This document shows positions 36,601 through 46,951 of a stretch of 64,000 nucleotides of DNA, piece by piece. The notes under the pieces are model-generated. The model ran no database searches and was not told the DNA's origin. It was given only the letters and a program-made list of their open reading frames with translations. This DNA is from Zingiber officinale (taxonomy: Eukaryota; Streptophyta; Magnoliopsida; Zingiberales; Zingiberaceae). The DNA is taken from positions 166,678,837 through 166,742,836 of the forward strand of contig NC_055988.1 of assembly GCF_018446385.1 (NCBI RefSeq), in the 5' to 3' direction. The first letter of the stretch is position 1. The number at the start of each line of letters is the position of its first letter. The translations under genes were made by a program, and so were the position numbers.

Positions 36601-36897
36601 AGGCATAAACTTCTTCTATTTAAAATTTTTCGACAATTCAAGGTATGATCCACTCGGCATGTCATCTAAATGAGTTAATCATGCCTGAGCTTCTTCTACT
36701 GATTTTTTTAGACAATTCACGTTAAGTTCCACTCGACATGTCACCTAAATGAGTCAATCATGCCTGAACCGTGTCTAATCCGGTCAACTCGTTTTATGAC
36801 CTCTACATTTTGATGAGTCATATGTTTCTTCTATTATTTTTTTCCTAAACAATTCACACTAAGTTCAGCTCAACGAGTTACCTAAATGGGTTGATTA
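36601..36897. repeat. Left part of a degenerate tandem array (about 140-bp unit)
   Basis: Units share CTTCTTCTAT..., ACAATTCACACTAAGTTC, ACCTAAATG and TCATGCCTGA. Copies lie near 36609, 36690 and 36831. The third is cut at 36897 by retroelement C2 and continues at 58066. A fourth is further split by a MITE and a SINE. Confidence 0.75.
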
Positions 36898-37109
36898 TGT
36901 TGGTACAATATTCTTGGATCAAGGTTGATCAAATTGATTAAGTTTGAGTTAGCTCAAGCTTGAGTCGTGATATTTGGGTTTCGATGTTTGACAATATATG
37001 GAGATTGCAGGTGCAATCATTTGTTTGGGGAGATTGGTCAAGGATGACCAGATCGATATGAAGAAGAACTCAAGTAGGTCAAGGTTAACCGGATACTTGA
37101 CTGTGAAAG

Positions 37110-37600
37110 TCCTAACTTGAAGTTAGGCAAGGAAAATTCTGGTGAGTGAAACCAGATGAAAGCCCTAGTGAGTGAAGTTAGACAGAAGTGAAAGTCCTGA
37201 TGAGTGAAACCAAGCAGATAAAAAATCCTAGTGAGTAAAGTCAAGTGAAAGCCCTAGTGAGTGAAGCTAGGAAGAACTGAAAGTCTTGGTGAGTGAAGCT
37301 AGGCAGAAGGAAAATCTTGGAGAGTGAAGCCAGGTGAAAGCCCTAGTGCGTGAAGCTAGGCAGAAGTGAAGTCCTGGTGAGTGAAACTAGGTAGAAGGAA
37401 AATTCTGGTGAGTGGAGTCAGGTGAAAGCCCTAGTGAGTGAAGTTAGGTAGAAGTGAAAGTTCTGGTGTGTGAAGCCAGATAGAAGGAAAACCCTAGTGA
37501 GTGAAGCCAAGTGAAAGCCCTAATGAGTGAAGCTAGGGAGATGAAAGTCCTGGTGAGTGAAGCTAGGCAGATGAAAGTCCTGGTGAGTGAAGCCAGACAG
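37110..37600. repeat. Mini-hairpin array (F1 LTR)
   Basis: About 18 units of 20-35 bp in which short arms flank a GTGAGTGAA core: CCTAG...CTAGG, CCTGG...CCAGG, CTGGT...ACCAG. Arms vary but usually stay complementary. Equivalent arrays are at 5110-5390, 27900-28890, 56430-56890 and 60115-60350. Confidence 0.8.
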
Positions 37601-37850
37601 TGGAAATCCAGATAGGTTAAGGATAACCAGACATCTACGATTAGAAGTCCAAGTGGGTCAAGGATGACCGGACACTTGGCACGACATGGTAAATCCAAAT
37701 GGGTCAAGGATGACCAGAAATTTAGCACGAGAAAAGTCCAAGTGTGCCAAAATATTGACCGAACACTTGGTGAAGAAGTCACAGTAGGTCAAGAATGACC
37801 AGATGCTAGGCATGAGAGTCCCAACAAGTCACGGTTGACCGGATGTTGGG
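37600..37850. repeat. Two-storey GGTCA hairpin array (F1 LTR)
   Basis: Units of about 31-35 nt with an outer stem and an inner GGTCA/TGACC stem, for example CCAAGTG-GGTCA-agga-TGACC-gga-CACTTGG near 37650. The outer stems differ from unit to unit (CCAGAT/ATCT, CCAAGTG/CACTTGG, CCAACA/TGTTGG). Equivalent arrays are at 4780-5100, 27650-27900, 56890-57140 and 59880-60110. Confidence 0.85.
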
Positions 37851-38873
37851 TTTGGGGAACCTTCGACTTGAGTTTAGCCAAGTCAAGGGTGGTCAATCGA
37901 ATAACCGATCGATTGAACCATAGTCCAATCAATCAGCTGATTGATTGGAAGTGTGTTGCGAGTGGAGGCTGACCCAATCGATCGGTTGATCGATTGGGGA
38001 GCATTATCGCGAGCACAGAGAGGTCCCCAATCGATCAGCCAATCGATTGGGGCTGGAATTCTTGCGTGGACACGAGGAAATCTGAATCGATTGGTCAATC
38101 AATTTAGGACTTTCCAGTGAGAACACAGAGGTGCTTTGAATCGATCAGCCGATCAATTCAGCCTCCCCAATCGATCAGTCGATCAATTAGATATGACTGT
38201 TGTGCAAGATAAATCCAATGGCGAACGATTTCGTAGATCTTCTTCTCCAGGGCTCCCGATCTTCATGCGATTCTTCTCCACCGAGCTCAGAGACACACAC
38301 TAGTTCTTGGAAGCTTAGAGAGGAGTGTTGTTGCACTTCCAAGCATCTCAAGAGGTGTATTCAGGCAAGAGGAAGATGAAGCTAGGGTTTATTGTGTAAT
38401 CTCATAAGATTCCTATTTGTATTAGCTTCTTGGTTCTTACTTCTTGTATTTTATCTGTGTGAGCTTGTACGAGGCTTCTCCGCCTCCAGCTGCGACCGAG
38501 AAGGAGTGTTTTTATAGTGGATGAGTGAGTGAGGGTCAGATCCTTGAATTAGTCACCTTTTCTTGAGATGGATACCAAGTAAATCCTTTGTGTTAGCATT
38601 GGAGAGTTGCTTCTAATTTTATTCCGCTGCAAATCATCACGAAGCAAGCCAATGACGAACGCACGACGAGCTATTCACCCTCCCCGCCCCCTCTAGCTCC
38701 AATTGATCCTAACAAGTGGTATTAGAGCAAGGCGCTCTTCATCGGAATCATCGCCGGAAGGGCAAAAAGCTAGAGGGTGAAGAAGTTGAAGCAAATTCAT
38801 TAACACAAGAGTGCCTCCACCATTTATAACTATAAGCTTCGATTCTTAGAAGTCAAGAATCGAAAACTTCTTC

Positions 38874-40087
38874 ATGATGGAGATAAAACAATGGTTTGCT
38901 CTAATGGAAGACTTTGAGGCTCAAAGAGATTCAAAAGGAAAGCTCATCAAGAAAAATAAATGGAGCAAGGAGCAAATCCAAAGATGTTATGCCAATGACA
39001 AAGTGACCAAGCTTTTGGTCAACTTATTGTCTAGCAACATCTTGAGCAAAATTAGAGAATTTGCAGACGTCAAAGAGCAATGGAGCAAATTGACCAAAAT
39101 CCATGAAGAACCCTCCATTGCACAAATACAAGAGAAATCCAAAGAGGACAACTCATTAGAGAAAGACTAAGAGGAAGAGGACTCCGAAGTTGAGAGATGC
39201 TCAACATCGGGAGAAGAAGAAGATCCATCCTCAAGAGAGCATGAAGATTAAAGGCAAAAGAGTATACTCCTTATTTAATGTGCATGAGGATTCAGAAGTT
39301 GAGAGATGCTCAACATCTGAGGATGAAGAGGAAGAAGCCTCCACCTCAAGAATTGAGGGAGAGCGTGGATCAACATTACCGGATCAAGTAGAAGTCCCTA
39401 CATCCAGATCAAAAGAATTAAGTGTCATCCCTACAAGAAATGAAGGTATAGAAATTTCAATAGTAAATAATAAAGATTATATCATATGTCTTGAATGTAG
39501 GGAAAAAGGGCACTACAAGAGTAAGTATCCAAAATTGATCAAGAAAAAGGGTCAAGTGGCACCAAAGGCTAAGGAGAAGTCCAAGGAAACCACCCCCACG
39601 ACAAAGAAGAGCAAGGAGTACATTTTGTGCTTCTCATGCAATCAAAAAGAACATTATAGGAGTCAATGTCCTAAGGGGAGGAAATCGATCAAAGTCAAAG
39701 GAGGAAGCACAAGTCAAAGGGGAGCTTCTAATAGCAAACCCAAGATAACATTTATCGATGCAATTCCTCTAAGTCATGATAAAAAAACATGCTAAATCTA
39801 ATTTATATCATTTCAATATTATTTATCATAAAAATAGGAGACATGATAGAGTTAAGGAGAATTATGTTGCCTGTCATGCTAAAACCACTCAACCTAAGGC
39901 TAGAAAGATAGATAATAAATTAAGCAATAACTCTAAGGATTTTAGATATGCGCCTAAGAAAAATAAATCTCAAGGATTTAAAGAAAAGTCTAAGGTTGAG
40001 GAGTTATGGAGAGAAAATCAAGTCTTGAAATCAAGACTTGATAAATTAGAAAGGACCCTTAAGAAAATCACAAATGAAAATCAATAG
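38874..40087 (+). pseudogene. Broken Copia-type gag of element C2
   Basis: Starts MMEIKQWFALMEDFEAQRDS at the first plausible ATG. The gag core (KEQIQRCYANDKVTKLLVNL, DVKEQWSKLTKIHEEP) runs to a stop at 39170. After a frame change, 39190-39795 has a Glu/Ser-rich link and two zinc knuckles. The first, CLECREKGHYKSKYPK, has lost its last Cys. The second, CFSCNQKEHYRSQCPK, is a complete CX2CX4HX4C. The coiled-coil-like tail (ELWRENQVLKSRLDKLERTL) is in 39776-40087. Nothing resembling protease or later pol follows. Confidence 0.8.
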
Positions 40088-41255
40088 TCCAAGAACAAAA
40101 ACCTAGGTTTAGGACACAAGAGTCATCCAATGGTCATAGAGATTTGGGATACAAATCTAAGACTAAGAAGGATGTTCCTTCTTATCATAGAGTTTCATAT
40201 AGCTATGGAACTAAACCTAGATCTAGTGGTCAAGTCAAAAATACAAGGAAGTTATCCCTAGGAGTATTTTTACAACGACAAATGTGACTAAGACTTTTAA
40301 GAAGTCTAAGAAAGTCACTAAAAAGGTCACAAGGGAAGCAATCCCTAGAGTTGACCTAGAGGAAGTGACCAAGGCTTATAACAAGTCTAGGAAGGTCATT
40401 AGGAAGATATCTAGGGAGGCTATCCCTAGTGAGTACTTAGAGAATCCAAGGAGTACCAATAGGTTTTGAGTTCCTAGAAGCATTTTCTCTACTTAAAGAG
40501 TGACAACTCTAATTGGAAGGGTGGCTAACCCAACCTTGATGAAATTGACACTTAGGAGCATTTTCAATATTTTTATTAACCTTTGAAAATGAAAAGGATT
40601 TATTGATTACTCTTTGAAAGAGTAAAATGTGCCAAAATTTGAGAATTTGGACTTAATTTTAATTGGCACAACTAGGAAGAAGTAAAAGAAATGTCAAGTT
40701 GGGTTTTAACATCTTCTTGAATAAGATGTGGGCAATCTAGGATCTATTTTAGGTTTAGCTAAGGATTAAGGATACTTAGATAGACTATTTAGGTATATTT
40801 TATTTATGCTAAAATGTCATGATTGTTTGCCCATCATATGTCATAATATCATATTTTGTATTCATGTTCATATTATGAAAACAAACAAAAATATCATGTC
40901 ATGTCATACATATATCATATAACTATAGGAGATTTTCTTTGAAAATTATTTATTTTTAATGTATGCCATAAATCATCATGATTGATTTAAATTCCTTGTA
41001 ATTAAGGACAATAACATTTACTAACAAGTGACATCCTAGGTGGATGATCGTAACTCTTAAAATGCCTAGATATATATGTATGAACCTTTAGTTAGGGAAA
41101 AACTAAGAACTACATCTCACAAAGAATTATAAGGTGACTTGTATGTATTTTAGTGCACATTAGATACAAGTGAGATGTTATGATGATGAACAAAACTCAA
41201 GATGTTGATTTAGTGCATCTACTTGAGTTTTGATTTCATTAAAACACATAGTTAT

Positions 41256-42315
41256 TGTTGGGACCTTGACGTCCGCTAGAGAGGGGGTGAATAGATTCCT
41301 ACAATTGTTAGTCACAGCGGAAACAAAAATACTAACAAACAAAAGGAAAGTTAACCCTAGAAAGCAATAAATAAGAAGCAAACCCAATGACACGTTGTTT
41401 AACGTGGTTTGGAGATGAAGTTCCTACTCCATGACTGCCCGTAAGGTGGGTGATCCCGATCCATCGATAGATGACTCCCTAGAAAACCTTCGGCTAGCTC
41501 GAGTAGCTCCTTGTGGGTGGAGAAACCTCGCCACAAACTTGCACAAGCTCTTGATCACTCAAGAAGACCTTGGAGACTCTAATAGGGGTTAACAACATCT
41601 ATTTTCGTCAACCTCAATCAAGCTCCCAAGCCTTGGTTATATAGGTTATGGTTTGGAAAACTCCGCCTACCAATCGACTAGCGAAAGTGCTAATCGACTG
41701 TCCTATGTGAAATTCAACCGTTACAGCCTAACAACTTGATATCAATCAACTGGTAAAAGTACCAGCCGACTGCTGCACATTGGCCGAGCGAACAGAGAGC
41801 CTCTGCTCGCTCCCAGTCGATTGCACCAGTCGACTGATGAAAACACCAATCAACTGCTATAGTTGAGTGTTACAGCAAAACCCCCAAACCTATAATTTTA
41901 TCCTAAGTACAATCTCTCATGCACTCATCCTCGCCTGATCAACCTAGACCTAGCCTTCTAGCCTCCTCTATCAGCCTCGCGTCCCTCAAATGTCTCCCAT
42001 CCTTGACACCTTGCCTTTTGGAGTTTCCTTCGACCTTGTCCTTGTTGTCGGGTCTTCCTTTGCCAAGAGGCTCCTCACCTCCGGGACTTCAACCATTGCC
42101 AAGTCACACTTAGACTTATGTTGCCAAGACTACATGCTTGGACTTACATTGCCAAGACTCATCCTTGGACTTTCCTCCTTTGCCAAGATCACCTTTGGAC
42201 TTTCCTTGTTGTACTTGTATCTTGCATACTCACAATGCATATCAAATACAAAAATAAATCTAACTTAAACTTTTGTCCAAACATCAAAATCTAGGGCACC
42301 CAGATTGCTCCAACA
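41256..42315 (-). mobile_element. F4 solo LTR inside element C2
   Basis: 1060 bp from TGTTGGGACCTTGACG to GCTCCAACA, with a perfect 5-bp duplication GTTAT (41251-41255 and 42316-42320). Removing it restores AAAACACATAGTTATGTG, which matches the uninterrupted sequence of element C1 near 1185-1205. GGGGGTGAATAG near the left end corresponds to the 3' end of F1 LTRs, so the LTR points to the minus strand. It carries GTCGACTG-type inverted repeats at 41680-41860. ORFs inside are not genes. Confidence 0.88.
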
Positions 42316-42686
42316 GTTATGTGTTTTTCCCATCATTGGGAAAGCTAATGTACAAGTCATGTGCATTGAACCTAAAGAACATGGTTGGATATTGGTTTTG
42401 AAAATCATTTTGAAATACTTTTGAAAAACCTTGGTGAAGGGTATCTTTTGATAGTAATCATCATTGTATAGTTAAACACAAATTTGGAAGAAACATTGGA
42501 GTTTTTACAAGTCTCCAATTTTGTGTCAATCTTTGAAAATAGAAGATATTTTTTTTAAAAAACTATTTTTCCATGATAGTATACACCCTAAATAATGTCT
42601 ACAACAATTTCATGATTTTTTGAATGTTGTAGAATTTTTAAGGCATTTCTGAATTTCGCTGAAATTGAATTCAATAAATCAGAAAC

Positions 42687-42915
42687 CTAATCGATCAGTC
42701 GATCGATTGGGAGGCCTCGATCGATAGTCGATCGATTGAGAAGGCATTTTTTGTGAACAGAGCATCGCGGAATCGATCAACCGATCGATTGACCCAGGCT
42801 GGATCGATCAGCCGATCGATTCAAGGGGAATTTCTGTGAACAGAAGCTCGCAGAATCGATCAGTGGATCGATTGAAGTGGTTTCAATCCATTGAGTCACA
42901 ACTTCAATCGATTGG
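42687..42915. repeat. Dyad palindromes in the C2 interior
   Basis: About five AATCGATCAG...CGATCGATT units outside the LTRs, in the non-coding interior between gag and the 3' LTR. They are the same type as in the LTR arrays. Confidence 0.8.
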
Positions 42916-43541
42916 GAAGTCTAATTTTGGCTGGAAAAGCCTGATTTCAGCACTTCAGCCATTTTAAGTCCTATTAACTATTCCTAACCCCTTGAAATAC
43001 ATTTGTATACATTTAGGAGGAGTTTTCATAATGAAAACAAGTTTGGATTAGTTAAGAAAGACTAAGTTGAAGTTTAGGGTGAGTTTGATTTCAATATTGA
43101 ATTTTGAACCTCAACATTTTAAGTTTTGAGTTTCCTAAATGTTTAGGAATTCCAAGTCATTATTGGTGCAATGACAGAAGTTTGTGTTAGAGTGTATACT
43201 AAAAGCCTAGCTTTTGTATAAACATTTATTTAGAAATAAAGAATCACAATGGTCAAATACCTACATTTATTTGTTATGTGTAGTTGTTCAATTAATTTAT
43301 ATTGTAGATAACATGGTGTGTGGTGTCACACACAGAAGATCATATTATTAGTTCTTTATAAATTATAAATAGTTGCTCACGACTAAGATGGAAAGGAACA
43401 AACCATTGAAATAATCATAGTGTAATTAGGTATTAGTTTATCTTAACTAATAAATTACACTAGTACACTCTAAGTGTATTGAGTAGGACCATTTTAGATA
43501 AGTTCTTTTTATACTAACTTGACAAAAGAACTAGACCTTAG

Positions 43542-44474
43542 TGTTGGTGCGGTTAGCACTAACGGTCTAACTCAGGTTTTGATAAATGACAAATCAGGTT
43601 AAGTTAGGTTTGTCGTGATCTAACACTCTGACCGAGTGTGCAGGATAAGTTCAGACAGGTCAACGGCCTGACCAGATGTCTGGCACGAAGTCCAAGCGGG
43701 TCGACGGGCTGACCGGATGCTTGGCGAGAAGTCCAGCTAGGTCGACACCGGATAGCTGGCGAGAAGTCCAAGTGGGTCGATGGGCTGACCGGACGCTTGG
43801 CGAGAAGTCCAGACAGGTCGAAGGGTTGACCGGACGTCTGACAGGTGAGTAAAGGTAAGTCACTGGAAGGGAGTGACTGTGAGGACGCGTTCCCGGAAAG
43901 GGAACATTAAGCGTCGATCCGGCTTAGATCCATTTCGGATATCTAAGTCGAGATCGTGACTAGATTCCGGTCTCGGAAAGACGGAATCTAAGTCATAACT
44001 TTTATGTTAAACTTATGAACTGTGCTAACACTCTATTTTGTAGGATATACATTATCTATTTGCCTCGGACTAACCTTGTTTTGCAGGAAAGGTGTTCCCT
44101 GGAAAAATGTGGTCCGGGCGCCCGGGAGACAAAATTTATCCAAACACGGCGTCGCCACGTGGAGCTCACTGGTTGGACCTGCCACGCTGCGAAGTTCCGA
44201 CAACGTTGTTCTTTTAATTTCTTCTTCTGTCGGTATAGCTTTACTTTGTTTTTCATTAGCATTCCTGTATTAGTTTGTAATAGTTATCGAATTGCTAGTG
44301 AATTGTCCATTGAAAGCACCCTCGTGTGCGGGCCTTGGAGTAGGAGTCGACACAGGCTTCGAACCAAGTAAAATTGGTTTTGTGTTAGCATTGATTTTCT
44401 TTTCCGCTGTGCTTACTCTTATCGAAATTTTCATAACGATATTCACCCCCCTATCGAAACATCATGACCCAACA
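43542..44474 (+). mobile_element. 5' LTR of F2
   Basis: 933 bp from TGTTGGTGCGGTTAGC to CATGACCCAACA. GGTCA-type two-storey hairpins lie at 43645-43845, e.g. CCAGAC-aGGTC...GACC-agat-GTCTGG and CCAAGC-gGGTC...GACC-ggat-GCTTGG, the same design as in F1 LTRs. The 3' part contains the leader-like CTATCGAAACATC. Confidence 0.88.
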
Positions 44475-44736
44475 AGTGGTATCAGAGCGGGTACCGCTCT
44501 GATTTGGTGCAACCACCAATCAGACAAGGGGGTGACTTGTTTTTAATTTCTTTTTGGATTTCAGTTTTTCATAAAGATCCAAACTGGTATTATTACCTTT
44601 TTGGAAGTTTTTTTTCGTCGTAATTTAATCTAAATTGGTTCAACATCAATTTAGTTTTTTTTATTTAATTCTTCCCGCACTACTAATCCAAGACCAAGTC
44701 TTGGAACCTCTCTATATTTTTGTGTGCAAATTTAAA

Positions 44737-46951
44737 ATGTCGCAGATCGAGGGCTTCAGCACAGTGCGACCTCCCCTTTTCAACGGGGATGATTTCCCGT
44801 ACTAGAAGAAGCGAATGGAAGTGTATCTCAAGACAGACTTCGACCAGTGGATGAGCGTCACCAGACCCTACAAAATATAGGGGTGTCAAAAATGAACCCG
44901 ACTCGATGACCCAACCCGAGTCGACCCGAAAAAAATCAGGTTCGGGTTGGGCATTTTCGGGTTTGGGTCGGGTTCAGGTTGGAGGGTTGGAGAGTAAAAA
45001 AGTTTCGAGTTGGTCGGGTCAGGTTCGAGTTGACCCGGGTTGACTTAAATATAGGGTTTTGTGAGTTTTTTGAGGTTAAATTAAATTTTATTTTAAAAAT
45101 TTAGATGTTTTTATGTATATTAATATCATGTTTGTATGATAATGATGGAGCATTGAGATAAAAGTGAAGAATTATAGGGAAAATAGCCCAAAAAAGTTGT
45201 TTTGAATAGGATTTTCGGGTTATATGGGTCGGGTTCGGGTTGATCGGGTTGGTCGGGTTCAGGTTCGGGTTAAGGTGTTTTGGTTTGAACTCGGGTTCGG
45301 GTCGGGTTCGGGTCGGGTTTAGGTTGGGTTAAAAAAAATAAAAAAAAAAACTCAACCCGACCCAACCCGACCCACCCGAATTGACACCCCTAACAAAATA
45401 CCAGTAAACAGTTCCGGGAATCTACTGGATCCAGAAGATTGGACAACATAACTAAAGAAGAAGGCATCAACAGAGAACAAGGCAATCAACACCTTACAGT
45501 GCGGATTGACTAGAGAGGAACTAAACCGGGTCGGACCACAAAAGAACGCCAAAGAACTGTGGGACAAACTGATCGAGCTGCACGAAGGAACGAGCGACGC
45601 TAGGGTAACAAAACGAGACTTGCTCTTAAATAGAATTTTTAACATAAAAAATGCAGGAGGGAGAAACGGGCAGCCAACTCCACGCAAGGATTAAAGACAT
45701 TCACAACGGACTCCGCGCAATAGGGCACCAAATGGAGAACCGGGACTTAATAAGATATGCATGCCCTAAACGCCTTTCCACGCAACAGCTTGTGGGCATC
45801 TATCTTAGATGCCTACAAGATCTCTAAAAATTTATCTAAATTAAAATTAGATGAGCTTTTTTGTGAACTAGAACTGCATGAGCAAACTAACGCCGGGGTC
45901 GAGAAAGGTGTAGCTTTATTTGCAGGTTCCTCAAAAGAAAAGAAGAACAAGTCTGAACCGGAAGAAGACTCTGACCAGAACTCTGAAGATGAAGAACACC
46001 TGGTGAACCTGGTAAGGAAGATATTCACCAAGAGGAAACGAAGCTTCAGCAAGAAGGACCTTCAAAAGATCACTTCTCCAACCAAATCGAGGAGCGTGAC
46101 GTGCTTCGGATGCAACAAGAAGGGCCACTATAAGAACGAGTGCCCGAGATTAAAGATCGACAAACCGAAGCCGACCAAAAAGAAGACCCTCAAAGCGAGT
46201 GGGACGACTCCTCCTCGGAAGAGTCGAAAGCAGAAGATCAAAAGCACCAGAGCCACCTCGCGCTGATGGCCCGCGAAGCAGAGTCGGAAGATGAATCGGA
46301 AGACGGGTCCGAACCCGAATCGAGCCACGAGTCCGTACTCGTTTCCGAAGGTTCCAAAGAGGTATTCCTAAACTTAAACCGGAATTTTTTTTTAAAATTA
46401 TTTCGTGCTTAAATAATAAATTAGTTAAGTTAGAAAATAAAAATAAATTGCTCCTCGAGGAAAATCAAATCCTCAAGGAACAAGTTGTAAATAATGAACC
46501 AACTCAAGATCCAACACTTGAGGAGGAGAACTCATCATTAAAATTAGAAATTAATAATTTAAAAAATATGTTAGAAAAATTTACTACTAGATCAAAAAAT
46601 TTAGACCTAATTCTAAATAATCAAAAAACATGTTATAACAAAACCGGACTCAGATATAAGTTGAACTCAAATAAAATGTTTAAATCATTAATAACCCAAT
46701 ACAAATCAACGAACAAAGCCTGGGTTCCGAAAGCATATTTGACCACGCAAATAGGAGCTAACCAATATTATATCCCTAAAGATAAAATATATTATATAAA
46801 GTCAAATAAACCAAATAAAAAACCAGAATACAAACCTGAACAAAAAAGTTTAAAATCTAAACATATTAAAACTCAACAAAATGTAAACTATCACCAAGTA
46901 AAATATAATTATAAAAGAAATAGATATAAACCGAGAACAAAATTAAATTAA
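44737..46951 (+). pseudogene. Broken Copia-type gag of F2, split by a MITE
   Basis: The ATG at 44737 gives MSQIEGFSTVRPPLFNGDDF, then PY and an in-frame TAG where a Trp is expected before KKRMEVYLKTDF. The MITE at 44878-45392 splits the next block. After it come LTREELNRVGPQKNAKELWD, an ALNAFPR block, an acidic link and an intact zinc knuckle CFGCNKKGHYKNEC (about 46100-46142). The coiled-coil-like tail (46448-46951) ends with a WVPKAYLTTQIGANQYYIPK-type segment. Several frameshifts are needed to read through. In autonomous relatives the protease would follow here; instead the sequence is non-coding. Confidence 0.85.
44878..45392. mobile_element. hAT MITE family A, copy 2 (in F2 gag)
   Basis: 515 bp with ends TAGGGGTGTCAA / TTGACACCCCTA and a perfect 8-bp duplication ACAAAATA (44870-44877 and 45393-45400). 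Very similar to copy 1 at 28145-28644, including the GGGTCGGGTT subterminal repeats. It interrupts the gag frame right after VTRPYK. Confidence 0.93.

Larger units (their letters stand above)
36898..38714 (+). mobile_element. 5' LTR of F1 element C2
   Basis: 1817 bp from TGTTGGTACAATATTC to GATCCTAACA, directly followed by the primer site. In the transcribed direction the order is TCACTCA mini-hairpins (complement form GTGAGTGAAG, 37110-37600), GGTCA hairpins (37600-37850), and dyad palindromes (37893-38200). A leader-like stretch ends in CTATTCACCCTCC. Confidence 0.88.

Noticed and set aside
43194-46951. Endogenous pararetrovirus or other viral insertion
   Set aside because: LTRs, 5-bp duplications and Copia-type gag explain the locus; no movement protein, coat protein or viral polymerase motif was seen.
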